DNA of 64,000 nucleotides from Haematococcus lacustris (taxonomy: Eukaryota; Chlorophyta; Chlorophyceae; Chlamydomonadales; Haematococcaceae), in NCBI GenBank assembly GCA_030144725.1, contig JASKMD010000019.1:7123841-7187840 (forward strand), given 5' to 3'. Under the pieces are notes generated by a model. The model ran no database searches. It saw only the letters and a list, made by a program, of their open reading frames with translations, and had not been told where the DNA came from. Of the stretch, positions 53,158 to 64,000 are shown one piece after another (position 1 is the first letter of the stretch; every line of letters starts with the position of its first letter). A program made the position numbers and the translations under genes.

Positions 53158-53793
53158 CATCTTTGCGGTTTGGAGGCAGCCTGTGTTGTTTGACTGTGGC
53201 ACTTCATACAGATGCGCAAGATGTGCTACGCATGACGGTAATGAGCTGTGTGTGGGAGGCTCACATGGCGATATGCACTTGCCGGTGCTCAGAGCTGCAA
53301 ATCAGCGGGACGGTGCGAGTTTTGGTCAGTACGAAAGGGTGTGCACAGCTGGACATGGCAGAGGGCAGCAGGTGCGCCGCAGTGCTATGTTGGTTGTGGG
53401 TTTCCCCTATTTCGCAGCCAGTGCTGCCATTGCGCCGCAGGTTCGTGGTGCACAGGCCATGGACAGTACTGCAAGTCGATACAAGCACCAAGGTGGTATT
53501 AGCTTTCTGCTGCGTGTCGTGTTAAGGGCTTGGACTGTGCTCGTCAAATGTCTGGTCTGCCTAGACATGTTCATCCAAACCACAGATGTGCGTATGCTTG
53601 TAAGACGATGCACATAACCATTGGCTTGCTACGAAGAGATGTAGTGGCTCCACAGGACAGCCATAGAGCAAAAGTTAAAAAAGCTTATAATTTGCGACTT
53701 TTTGCAAGTGGGTATCGCGCGACTCAGAGCTCTGGTGGGTTGCTTGGCGCTCGGCTTGCTGAGCCAGCTGCCGGCACTCATGACTGGCGAATC

Positions 53794-54942
53794 ATGAGCG
53801 AGCCAGGACGCAGACGACTCCCCACAAAGACTCGATCAGGCATTATCACATTGCCAGGAGCACCTCCTGTGCTCGTTGCGCCACCTGCCGCAGACTGCCA
53901 AGCAGAACTTTCAACAGGCCCATGTAGCTTGGAGCTTTGCAGCGCTGTAGCGGAGCAGACGCAGCAACCTGTAGCAGTAAAGGATGTGGAGGTTGCAGTC
54001 GATCAAGCTCGGTCCCAGCCTCCCCCAGACAGTACGCCAGTCCCTTTGCCACCACCGCAAGCAGTACTATCCAAGGCAGCACCAGCTGAGTCCGCAGGCT
54101 CCAAAGCCTCGGGCTTCAGCCCAGTGGCCAAGACTGCGTTGAAAGCAGCTCCCCGCGCTGTGGCCTTGCCAGCCACGCGCCGAGGCTCTTACCAGAGCTT
54201 GAAGCGGCAGGATGGCAAGGAGCGCGTGCAAGCCGTTCTATTTTCCACCTCGAAGCCGACCCACTGGGAGCGGTATGGGACTGTGATGGTGCTCTACTGC
54301 GGGGCTGACGGATCAGCCGCACATGACAGCGAGCTTCAGCAAATGCTGCTGGCAGAGGGCTACGACACCAGGGTGGTGCATAACCAGCCAGCTGCCATGC
54401 AAGCTCTGACTACAGCAGAGGCCCTGCCCGACATGGTGGTCATTGATGCAGACCAATCCTTCAACACTTTGCGTCTGATAGAGCAGGTCAACTCCATGAA
54501 CGTCACAGTGGCCACGCTCGTGATGGGCTCGGTGACCACCCGGCCAGACGCAATCACCAGCCTGACAGCTGGGGCCGCTGATCACATGTGCAAGCCAGTG
54601 GACTTGGAGGAGCTGGTAGCTCGCATTGGCAGGCATGTGCAGCGGCAGCACAGCATCAAGAACAGCCGGCCTCAGCATCAGCCAGACGCTGCCAGCAAGG
54701 GGCCTGAGTGTAGCCCGCAGGCTGCCGCACCCCCTGCTGGCCAGCCACAGCAGCGGCCTTCATCAGCAACCCAGTCTGTCAAGCTGTCTGCTGTCATGGA
54801 GACAGATTTTGAAGAGCAGATGGAGGAGCTGAGTAGAGAGAACCAGAGACTGCTGACTGAGATGTCAGAACTCAGGCTAGAGCTGCTGGCCATGCGTGGC
54901 GCCACCAGTCGGGGTGCTAGCCTGGACTGCTGCACTGCATGA
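53794..54942 (+). CDS. Pseudo-response-regulator-like protein with C-terminal coiled coil
   Basis: This single-exon frame has 382 residues from the ATG at 53794; the open frame upstream is repeat-derived sequence. A disordered N-terminal half is followed by a receiver-like domain (about residues 165-280). It contains VMVLYCGADGSAAHDSELQQ, the strand MVVIDADQS (Asp in the phospho-acceptor position), TLVMGSVTTRPDAITSLTAG and HMCKPVDLEELVARI, with the conserved KP. The acidic pair after the first strand is replaced by CG, so Mg2+ binding and phosphorylation are doubtful, as in pseudo-response regulators. The C-terminus holds a coiled coil (EEQMEELSRENQRLLTEMSE). No CCT or GARP domain is seen. 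A role in two-component or clock-type signalling is inference. Confidence 0.72.
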   Translation: MSEPGRRRLPTKTRSGIITLPGAPPVLVAPPAADCQAELSTGPCSLELCSAVAEQTQQPVAVKDVEVAVDQARSQPPPDSTPVPLPPPQAVLSKAAPAESAGSKASGFSPVAKTALKAAPRAVALPATRRGSYQSLKRQDGKERVQAVLFSTSKPTHWERYGTVMVLYCGADGSAAHDSELQQMLLAEGYDTRVVHNQPAAMQALTTAEALPDMVVIDADQSFNTLRLIEQVNSMNVTVATLVMGSVTTRPDAITSLTAGAADHMCKPVDLEELVARIGRHVQRQHSIKNSRPQHQPDAASKGPECSPQAAAPPAGQPQQRPSSATQSVKLSAVMETDFEEQMEELSRENQRLLTEMSELRLELLAMRGATSRGASLDCCTA

Positions 54943-56320
54943 ACTGTATGGCATGTTCAGCCCATGCGCTTCGTGCACAAACATTCTCTTGCATGAGTGC
55001 CCTGCCGTGTGCAAGTGGTGCCATATTGCAGGCCAGTCCTGACATTGACAATACAGCTGCCAGTATGGTAGCTGTGAGGCTTACCGCCTGCCACACATGC
55101 CATCAGTGGGTTCCATGTTATGGACTGAGACTTTCTGTGGACATGTGCAGTTACAATGGAGTGGCAGACTGACTTGTTTTTCTTGGCTGTGCTGCAACGT
55201 GGCTGACTCATTTCAGTATGGAAGGCAACTTGGAAGTGAGAGCAGGAAACAGAACCACGGTTGCAGCATGTACAGTTTGGCGTTGTGTCATGTTACATTC
55301 TTTGCTTTGAACGAATGTTGGGGCTATTGGGACATGGGCTGTGAAGTCGACATGGAAAAAGACATGCAGTAATGGTGACGATGGTCATGCTTGCTGTTGC
55401 CACCGTTGTCGACCTGAAGGCCGTGTGGATGGCTCCTAGTGACTGGCCAGAGGTGGAGCTCAGCAGGTTGCATCTCAGGTGACTGTCAGCTTGCGTGCCA
55501 TGGTGCACATGCTGGCCCCACTTGTGGTGGGTATTGCATTCCTTGCTTGCGAGTTGGCCAGCACTGCCAAATAATGGTCTCATTCTCCCTTTCCCTACAA
55601 CCACCTCAACCATTGTAATCCCACTTGCTACGCGCCACTTCCCCACCCCAACTTACCTTACAGCCTGGAGCAAGCCTCCCCACCCTCCCCTGACCACCAT
55701 CACCACCACCACCACCTCCTAAGCCATCAGATCTCCTCCCTTCCCTCCCCTCCCCCCCCACTCCCCCAGCCTGGAGCGGGCAGCATTAAGCCCGCAGCCT
55801 GGAGCGGGCAGCTTGAAGCGTGCGCTTGTAATTACTACCAACAAGCTCAATTCGTGTGCATAGTTACAAACCAACAAGCGCATAGTAGGTAGGACCCCAC
55901 GCCGCAGCCCTCTCCCTACCCTACCCATGGCGTAGCAGCCTGGAGCGGGCAACATGGAGCGGGCAACTTCGAGTGGGATCCATTAGTAGCAGCCAACCCA
56001 GCCTACTCTAGCCATGCCATGCCCACACACCACTATAGGTATTATCTATAGGTTGGTCAGGCTAGAATGATCCGATCTTGCCACCGCCGTCATGTTGTGA
56101 TCGTACTGTTGGTATGGAAAACAGTTCATGACTCACTAGGGATCGAACATGCGATCTCTCGGCCATACGGCTAAGACGATTGTACGGTACAGTATATACG
56201 AAAAAACGGTGTACGATAAAAGACGGCCCAGCCGTCTTTGGTAACACTGGCCAGCAGAGCCCCTGGGTGGAACGGCTGGCCCTGTCAATAAGAAATGCCC
56301 GAATAAGAAACGCAAGCGTC
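54943..56320. other. Intergenic region with small repeats and a tRNA-like relic
   Basis: No gene. 55770-55970 contains five scattered copies of 'gagcgggcaac/gc'. 56110-56200 on the minus strand has A-box- and B-box-like motifs (TGGCCGAGAG, GTTCGATCC) too close together for a tRNA. The flanks are T/C-rich (55570-55770). Confidence 0.45.
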
Positions 56321-56324
56321 CCGT

Positions 56325-56975
56325 CTCCCCCGCACAGGGTGCAGTCGGTAAACCGCAGAGCTTGACGGAAGGCTAGGCCCCCTGACGACGCGACGCAGTG
56401 TGCACCACGCCACCTAGCGACCCTGCCCCCATTGCCCAGGACCCCCCTTCACCTACCCCTGCCCAGGACCCCCCACCCCAGGACCAGCCCCCTGCCCAGG
56501 CCCCACCTGGCCCAGTCCCACCCCACGGGCAGGTGGCTGGACCGGGACACCAGCGGGTGCCCGAACCTCCAACGCATTGGGGAGAGCATGCAGCGCTGTG
56601 CAGCTATGAGGGCTTGGAGGCTCTGCCCACCGTTGGCACGGAGTACCAGCAGGACTACAAGCGGGTCAATGACCGGCTGCCCAAGGGTAGGCAGAGGCTG
56701 CACTGGGCTGCAGAGTACCGGCGGGGCATTGATGGCCGAGCCCGCAACAATGCGTGGCCCTAGTAGTTTACACAGGCTGTTAGACTTACAGAAGCATTAA
56801 ACTGTTGGTTTTGATCAGGTGCCCAGTGGTTTAGGGGGAAAGAGTGCCAACGGTGTGGGGTTTGTAGTAATCAGGGGTGCGACCGAGGATGTTTCAACTT
56901 GATTGGAGTAGCTGAGTGAGATTACCCACAGTCAAACATGTTGTTCCTTGTTGAACGAGTTTTGTTCGACTGTCA
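56325..56975 (+). mobile_element. Fanzor-like dispersed element, copy F2
   Basis: GRWLDRDTSGCPNLQRIGES occurs from 56530, but an ~11-bp deletion relative to F1 just after 'atgcagcgc' (56596) shifts the frame. The remaining LCSYEGLEALPTVG...NNAWP-stop lies in another frame (to 56763). The 3' flank (56764-56975) matches F1 closely ('gtttacacaggctgttag' through 'gagttttgtt'). Confidence 0.65.
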
Positions 56976-57763
56976 ATGAGCACAGCAGCTGTTAAATCAG
57001 TCACCAAATTTGGTAGCGTCCAATGCACAGTGCGGCCTCCTCAGCGGACAGGCGAAGGGGATGGGTAGGCTTACGCTGCTGCCTCCATGCCTTGGTGTAC
57101 TAGGAGCACCTTGCCTTCATCCTCCTTGCCATCAGCACACAATTATGGTGTCACACCACACGTCACACGCAAAGATTATTCTCAAATGATCCTAGGCCCT
57201 AGGCTAGGGAGAGGCTTGCAACACTCTCTCAAAACTCAGGCTAGATAAAATCACTGAAGCCGGCTCTGTGGCGTCCGGGCAGGTTGTGCGGGGAACGTAT
57301 CTTTCGGTGAAGGGAACTTGTTGAGTGATTCCTGAAGGCATTCTGGGGACGGTCTTTGTACATTTGAAGCTACCAAACGGATTAGGTCGATCAAGGGGCC
57401 TAGCTGCTAGTTCCTACGATTGAGGCAAGCCTAGCAAGCACCAGTGTTGCAACCTCCCTTGCTCACAACACACGCAGTGGACAGCAAGGCCCAGAACAAG
57501 GTCATGCTGTGCTTGTCCCATGACTTGCATCTGACTGTGCTCCCACCAGCAGCCCTGCCTGCGACCTCCGTGACTAAAAGCCTTTGGCACAGCACACAGT
57601 CAGCCAATCGCGCTCCCACCACCAGCAACCCTCCATGCACATGGCCTAGGGTGTCGCAAGGACGTTAGGGGGCTCGCCTCCATGCTCCTGACCCTCATGG
57701 GTAAAGCTGGTAGCTAGGCCAAAGCCTCCTGCCACTCACACCCCTCATACCACTCACGGCTGG
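56976..57763. other. 3' flank of CTP synthase
   Basis: Probably the 3' UTR and downstream sequence of the minus-strand CTP synthase gene, then gene-poor DNA. Short frames at 57431-57668 lack splice or family support. Confidence 0.4.
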
Positions 57764-60700
57764 TCAGCAGCTAGATCCCTGGGAGCGCTCAAACATGGCT
57801 GAGGCTGGTGCTGGTGGGGGGACGGGGCTGGACACATCGCCATGCAAGCCCAGGCCATTCATGGCGCCCTCCAGGTGGCGGTCTGACGTGGCGGGTCTGG
57901 CCAGGCCGGCCTAAAATTCAAAACAGGTACAGCATGACACACAGGCGCATTGATGCCATGCAAGCATTTTTTCAAATGTGTGCATGACAAAAGCAATGGC
58001 AGCGAGCCTCACCCCTCACCTCCTACCACCCTCACCCCACCTGCCCCATCTAATCCCATCATGCCAGGCGCACGTAAGGAAGGGCCAACCGGTCACATCA
58101 CATGACACAGTAGCCACCGCCACCCCACCGCCATCCCAAGCCACCCCACCACCCCAGCATGACAAATGGGGCGAGCCAGGGTGGATGAGTGGCTCGCCTG
58201 TGATCCACTAAGTGCTAGTCAGGGGCCGCTGCTGACCAGGCAGAGGGGCCTGCCTCACCTTGTTGGGTATGGGTGAGCGAGGGAACTCCCTAGACCTCAG
58301 GTACCCGTCCAGACGCCTGCCCGCTGCCAGGATGAAGCCCAGGAACAGGGGGGAGGGCCGCCCAGGCCTAGCCAGACACAAGCAAGCCAGGGGGGCAGGC
58401 AGGCAGCAGTTTGCTGAGGCGGGCACGTCACGGTCAGTGTCACCAGCATGGCATTGCACTGGCCACACAGTGCTGCTGAGGAGTCACCAACAAGTGCCGT
58501 GTGAGGGTGAAGGGAGCTGCTGTAAGCTAGGTGAGGGGGTCACCATCACTGCATGGGGTTTGTCTGTCGATGTGTAGCGGTGTAAGGGTGTAGCTGGGTG
58601 AAGAGGGCTGCTGTCAGGGAGGTGAAGGGGTCATCAGCACAGCACGGGGTCTGCCTGTGTATGTTGGGGTGAGGAGCTGGAGATGTGCCGGTGAGGAGGT
58701 TTGATGCTCGGGCAGAGAACGGGTCGGCTTGCCTTCATGGGCTGAGATGTTGCTGAGATGTTGATGAGATGGCTGAGATGCTGCATGTGGGGTGGGGTGC
58801 GCGTGTGGGGTGCGATAGAGTCCAGGTGTCCCAGGGGTGATGTAGGGGTGGGCAGGTGGAGGGCTACGCAGGCACAGCCACAGGTCAGGCTTACAGCCAG
58901 CCCCTGGAACCCCACCCTTTGCTTGCCGTGGCCCAAGCCGCCCACCACTTTCCAATGGCTTGCCCTGACTCTGTATTGCTTGCCCAATCATGTCACCATG
59001 CATGCCTACTCGCATGCTTGTATGTGTATACACGCAAAGCCTATCCTCACTCTTACATCCCTCCCCATTCCCATGCCTGCTTGCCCATATGCTTGCTTGC
59101 TTGCCCGCCTGCTCGCTTGCTTGACAGCCGCCCCTCCTCACCTGCTCTTGAACTCGGGATGGAATTGCGCTGCCACAAAGAAGGGGTGGTCGCCAGGGTT
59201 GTCTGCCAGCTCCAGGATCTCCATGCGCTCACCCGTCTCGTCACGGCCCACAAACTGGCAGCCTGCCGCCTCAAGCCGGGGCACTAGGTCTGGGTTCACC
59301 TCATACCTGCAGCAGTGCACCAGCAGCAGCAACAGCAGCAGCAGCAGTGAAGCAGCAGCAACGGCGGTGGAGCAGTGATGGTGGCAGGAGCACCAGGAGC
59401 ATCCAGCAAGAGCAGTGATGCTTGGCCCATGTTTTGGATGACGGTGAGGCTGATTACGGTGACAGTGAGGGTCGTAGCCTGGCCTAACCTGGCCTGGCCT
59501 GGTCTGGCTAAGCTAGGGTGTTGCTGCCATGCGCCACACTGCTTGCCTGTGCCTGTGACGCTCATCAATGTAGGCCTCCCGCTGGTACAGCTTGGCACTC
59601 ATGCAGCTCATGGTTTGCAACACGGTCTTGCGGGCGCCCAGCCGCATGGTGCCTCCCTGTCACACTCACACAGAGAAACCCCAAGGTCACTCTTAGGTGC
59701 ACACCAGGTCACACCCAAAACGAAGCATGGTCACACCAGGCCACATCAGGCAGCAAGATGATGACATGCACTGCTTCAGCCCAGAAGCAGGTGCCAGGTT
59801 GCAAGCATCAGCATCACCATCATATGTTACACTCATTGAAGTGTGACGCATGACACTGACATTGTGTGAGGCACACACCATGCCATGCCATGCTATGCCA
59901 TGCCATGCCTCCCGCTCTATGTTTCTGACCTTGTGGGTTGTGGAAATCTCTGGCATGAACACCACCGCTGGGCTGCTGGTCCCAGGCGCAAACTCAATGG
60001 AGTTGGCATCCTTGAGGCCCAACACATTGCGCGCAAACTCTATGACTGCTATCTGCACAACATAAACAGGCCAGGACAGTCAAGAGGAGTCCAGACAGCT
60101 GGGCAAGTTTGCGTACAGCTAGGTCTTGCAAGGCAGGGCTGCTACTTGTGAGCAGTGTCAAGCGTGCTGGTGCGGCTGCTGCCACTGCTGCTGCTGCTGC
60201 TGTTTGAAGATGGTGGTGGTGGTGGTGGTGGTGGTGGTGGTGGCGCTGTGGGTCCCACCTGCATGCCCAGGCAAATGCCCAGGTAAGGTTTCTTGTGGGT
60301 CCGGGCATATGCTGCTGCCAGGATCATGCCTTCAATGCCTCTATTCCCAAAGCCTCCTGCACAGCCAGCATTAGGTAGACCAGGGGTGAGGTGTAGGTAC
60401 GGTGTGGACAGGGTCAGGTAATTAGGCCGCGCCCAGGGAAGGGGGACTGGTACCCCTTGTGTAGGCTTGCTCAAGACCCTGCCTCTATCCCTGGCCCTGT
60501 ACCCTGCCCCTGCCCCTGGCCCTGGCCTTACCCCTGGCCCTGCCCCTGGCCCTGGCCTTACCCCTGGCCCTGCCTCTGGCCCTGCCCCTGGCCCTGCCCC
60601 TGGCCCTGCCCCTGCCTACACCCAGAGCCTGGCGCTCACCAGGGACCAGGATGCCGTCAGCCTCCTTGATCTTAGCCCAGCTGGCGGCATGCCCCTCAGG

Positions 60701-63700
60701 CTCAGGACTGCCCTCAGGCCCTGACTCCAGGCTGGAGGCCTCCACCCACTCCAACTGCAGCCACCCGCACACCACAGTCTGTTGCTCCAGCCCAGCCAGT
60801 GTAGCCTAATCAGGCTCCTGGGTGAGGTTGTTGATCAGGGCAGCTAGAGGGAGCTGGTGGGCGTGCCGGCAGGTGATCACTGTGGGAGGCTGGCAGGACT
60901 CACCGCCCCTAGCAATGCCCAGTAGCCGTAGCAGCAGCTGGCAGGTAAGCGGTGCGACCAACAGCAGCAACAACAATGGTGATAACGGGGTAAACCAACA
61001 ATACGGACCCTGCACTGTCATGGCGATGCACTTCAAACACATTCTTGCACCTCTACCAATACTCCCTGACCCTCTGACCCCTCTGACCCCGCTTGCACTC
61101 CCTGCCTCACACCTCCTGCCCCGCATCACACCTAGCCCCCCACACATCACTCCCCTGCCTGGTCTCCGCCTCACCTGCAGCTTCATCCTAGCTTCCATGC
61201 AAGCATGCTGCAGTGACTTGATGACGGAGAGGTAGGCGTCGCTGAGCCCGGTGTACTTGCCAATGAGGGTGACCTTGACCGGCTCACTGAGGCTGCGGGC
61301 AGCAGCACAGAGGCCAGCCTGCTGAACACGCGCTGTTCAAAGCAGCACCTGGTGTGGTGACCCAAACCATGGGTCGATCTCCTGCCTGGCCTTTGAGCTT
61401 GAAGACCAGTACATGGCACACTCATGCACTTCTGCATGGAGCTGCGGACTACTCTGATCATCTCCACCCTTCATGACTTCCATGGAGGCGTGGGTGCGAC
61501 TTGTTAACCATGGGGATGACCAGGGATGGTGAGGATGATTGACTCTCATGGAGCCATAGTGCGGGCAATGTGTCAGCAGGCTGTCCTGACCTGGATCCCT
61601 GCATTGTCTTGCTTGCTCACTTCTGTCCCAGCCAACCCTGACCCAAGCCACCCCACCCAATGTTGACCTAGCCATACCCTAACCTGGTGGCCAGCTGCCA
61701 GCCCCTGGCTGCTGGCCTTGCCAGCCGCCGTCCAAGCTACTTCCTGGCCACAGGCCCCGTCCCTGTGCCACTGACCTGTCCCAGCGGTCAGCTGTGTTCA
61801 GCTTCCATGTTGCCAGGTCCAGCTTGTCACTGCCCGCCAGGTTCAGCTTCCTGCACACAGCAGCCGGTAGGGGCCATGGACCCATGGCCTGGACCCTGCC
61901 AGCATGTAGCCAGGCTGGCAGCAGCAAAAGGTGGCTCTGCCCTCAGGTCACCATCATGATAGCTGCTGCTGTTGTCGCTGCTGTTGGTATATACCACTGC
62001 GCCGCCAGCTGGGTGTGGCTGCTGGGTAACATGGCAGTGGGCATGGAGGGGGAGGGGGAAGAGGAGGGGGAGGAGGAGGAGGAGGAGGAGGAGCAGGGGG
62101 GAGGAGGAGGGGGAGGAGGAGGAGGATGGGGGAGGAGGAGGAGGAGAGGGAGAAGGAGGGGGAGGAGAAGGGGGGGAGGAGGAGGGGGAGGGTGGGGGGG
62201 GGAGGAGGAGGAGGGGGAGGGGGAGGAGGAGGAGGGGGAGGAGGAGGGGGGAGGAGGAAAAGGAGGAGGAGGGGGAGGAGGAAAAGGAGGAGGAGGGGGA
62301 GGAGGAAAAGGAGGAGGAGGGGGAGGAGGAGGGGGAGAAGGAGGGGGAGGAGGAAGGGGAGGAGGAGGGGGGAGAGGGCTTGGCAGGGGTGGAAAAAGGG
62401 CTGTTATCTGGACCACGCACTGGGTTCAGCAGGTCCAGGGCGTGGGCCTAGTTTTCCTGCCCTCAGCATCTTGATGACCCTGACCAGGCAGGCTGTGTCG
62501 TCCAAGGTGCAGGGAGGGTCAGCCTTGCTGCCAGGCACGGCACCCAACATGCCCTCCTAGCCATGCGCCTGACACCAGAGCCAGCCTTCACTCAGCCTGG
62601 CACAGACCTGCTGGGCGCACCTGCAGATGATGTGGTGTGCTTGCTGTGACTCCAGTAACAGCGGCACGCGCCAGATGTTGGTGACATCATGCATGGTCAG
62701 CACGTGCTCTGTAGGTACTTGGCAGAACAGAGCCTGCAAGGGACCGCAGGCGACATGAAGGGTGGGATGCCCTGGTTGTTACAGTCTGGATGACGAGATC
62801 TGACAGCCTGCATGCTCAAGCTCTGGGTCGTCTCGTCGCCCTAACCTCTCTGCCCAACAGCCAATAGTACCCGAGCACAACGCTGAAGGATGTAGCCAGC
62901 TCCAGGCTATAATCAGCTTTGGTTGCCACGGAATCAAGATTTGTTGTCAAGGATGCAACCAGCATGAGTCCCTGATGTCACTTGAGTGCTGGTGCCTGGC
63001 TGATGTAAGAGAGCTGGTCATTTCCCAATGAAGTTGTGATGAGAACGCTGTAGTTGTGGGAGGTTAGCCTCAGGCAGTGCCCCTGCTCCTTGCTGAGTTG
63101 TTGTTTCTTGTTGGCACGGCTTGGCACGACTTTGCAACACCCCACCCTGACTTGACCTTTCCCCGCTCATCCCTGCCCTGCTTGGCAGCTGCAACAGAGG
63201 TGAGCCTGACTTGCCACTATACATGCAGCCACAGCCTGCACATCTGCCTACACTGGGCTTACCAGGTCTGGTCAGGCTGGAGCTCTGAAGGGATCCTTGC
63301 TTACTTGCGAGAATAAGAGACCTCCCAACCACTTTCTCACCAGCTTCTCAGCGACTTCTCCCTCTGCTGTCTCACCAGCTACTCACCAGCTTCTCTCGTA
63401 CGGACTGCTCAAGAGGCTCCTGGCAGCGGCAGGCCAGTAGAGTGGGGTTTAAGCCCAGGGAGCGAAGCACCTGTAGGAGGGCAAAGTGTGCATCGTTGAA
63501 GCAGCCACAACAGGTGGCTGTATGCCAAGGGCTAAGGCTGTGGCAAAGGGTTCGGCAAGTTAGGGGTCACCCAAGAGTGACATTTAAGCACATGCATGCA
63601 CATCAGTATCAGACATTTAAGTGCCCTGTTCTTTCTGTATGCCTACAGCGTGACCCATGTCCCATTCCTGGGGACAGCATCCACAACGTGGTGGCTGCTG

Positions 63701-63923
63701 GTGGTAAGTGCATCACAATAGTCTGTGAACAAACATCGTTCAGCGAAAGAGGGTGCAGGGGACGCACCTGGACACTGTGTTGTGTCGGCTTTGTTTTTTG
63801 TTCACCGACTACTCCAATGACGGGCACCAGCGACACGTGCACATTGCACACGTTGTCGGCGCCAACGCGATATTGGAATTGTCGAAGCGCCTCAATGAAG
63901 GGCATGGACTCGATGTCGCCCAC
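57764..63923 (-). CDS. CTPS: CTP synthase, twelve 3' exons (5' partial)
   Basis: Exons: 63768-63923, 63387-63470, 62621-62733, 61776-61850, 61175-61292, 60640-60754, 60259-60356, 59930-60052, 59547-59656, 59142-59306, 58259-58367, 57764-57910. All join in phase, giving 470 residues to the stop. The synthetase domain shows [31 protein letters not shown] and [14 protein letters not shown]. Then follow [16 protein letters not shown], the oxyanion-loop [12 protein letters not shown], the glutaminase nucleophile GICLGMQ (Cys), [23 protein letters not shown] and QFHPEF (His/Glu of the triad). It converts UTP plus glutamine to CTP, the last step of pyrimidine nucleotide synthesis, usually as a tetramer. 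The ~130 N-terminal residues (P-loop) lie beyond position 64000. A last exon adds 48 residues ([20 protein letters not shown]) after the catalytic region. One intron starts with GC, not GT (59546). Confidence 0.97.
60200..60244. repeat. (GGT)n run in a CTP synthase intron
   Basis: Twelve or more GGT units lie just downstream (minus sense) of the GICLGMQ exon, about 15 bp beyond its donor. Confidence 0.85.
60485..60620. repeat. (CCCTGGCCCTGC)n-type minisatellite in a CTP synthase intron
   Basis: Imperfect 12- and 24-bp units of CCCTGGCCCTGCC/CCTGGCCTTAC, with about ten repeats, lie next to the donor at 60640. Confidence 0.8.
62044..62392 (+). repeat. 350-bp polypurine tract (GGAGGAG)n in a CTP synthase intron
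   Basis: Almost pure G/A on the plus strand (polypyrimidine in the sense strand of the gene) between the exons at 61850 and 62621. Lower-order units AGGAGGAGGGGG and GGAGGAAAAGGAGG are visible. Such mirror-like purine tracts can form triplex DNA. Confidence 0.95.
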
Positions 63924-64000
63924 CTATACGCAGTGTCGCGCGACATGTTTAGTAGAGCGACGTCACGCGAATGGCGGCGCCTAGAAGGCGGCATGCCGGG

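Noticed and set aside
53530..53793. N-terminal extension of the pseudo-response regulator
   Set aside because: The 5' part of the open frame overlaps sequence resembling the repeat at 5225-5300 (ggcgctcggcttgctgag); the ATG at 53794 gives a cleaner start.
56110..56200. Functional tRNA gene
   Set aside because: The A-box- and B-box-like motifs are almost adjacent; there is no anticodon arm and no acceptor-stem pairing.
61794..62560. Glu/Gly-rich and Pro/Ser-rich frames of 140-226 codons
   Set aside because: They come from the polypurine tract inside a CTP synthase intron.

Overview
The window is nuclear DNA from a green alga, most probably a chlorophycean of the Chlamydomonas/Haematococcus type (inference). 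The grounds are: spliced genes with short exons and GT..AG introns; polyQ, polyA and polyP low-complexity protein segments; many CAG, CCCTG and GGCAT arrays; plant-type Alba and SWC4 proteins; and a dense load of DNA transposons. Most long open frames outside the genes below are by-products of GC-rich or repetitive sequence.

Recognisable host genes: (1) the 3' part of a SWC4/DMAP1-like chromatin subunit (+, 1-1277); (2) an unassigned coiled-coil gene (+, ~2018-5004); (3) a long TPR/helical-repeat gene (-, 33389 down to ~23376); (4) a Pro/Ser-rich small protein (+, 37936-38785); (5) a complete 8-exon Arc1p/AIMP1-like tRNA-binding protein (-, 44133-40576); (6) a complete 4-exon Alba-domain protein with an RGG tail (+, 46120-48138); (7) a large disordered polyQ protein (+, 48884-53157); (8) a pseudo-response-regulator-like protein (+, 53794-54942); (9) twelve 3' exons of CTP synthase (-, 63923-57764), whose N-terminal exons lie beyond the right edge. 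Exon phases join exactly in genes 5, 6 and 9.

The mobile DNA is the striking part. A TIR element, called element X here, is present as a near-intact copy (5742-8198, -, one 506-codon ORF) and an inverted copy (9428-15871, +). The second copy sits in a coding exon and is itself split by a hAT element with an 8-bp target duplication. The hAT transposase frame runs across an intron that is almost nothing but a perfect (CCCTG)n array of 359 units. A block of ~6.8 kb containing half of element X, the hAT and the neighbouring sequence is tandemly duplicated (10886-17660 and 17661-24020), nearly identical except that the second array has 276 units. A 401-bp hAT MITE lies at the right end of each block, inserted across a splice acceptor of the TPR gene; a 441-bp relative (44811-45251) is inserted in a Fanzor/TnpB-like gene remnant. 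Other remnants include a 1.7-kb hAT with a nested TA-flanked MITE (35213-36933), and two groups of Fanzor/TnpB-like 3' ends: a dispersed family of at least six copies carrying a DRDTNxxxN motif, and two carrying DRDVxAALxI.

The best candidates for something undescribed are element X, the satellite-filled hAT intron, the tandem duplication whose breakpoint falls 2 bp outside a hAT MITE, and the Fanzor/TnpB-like remnants.
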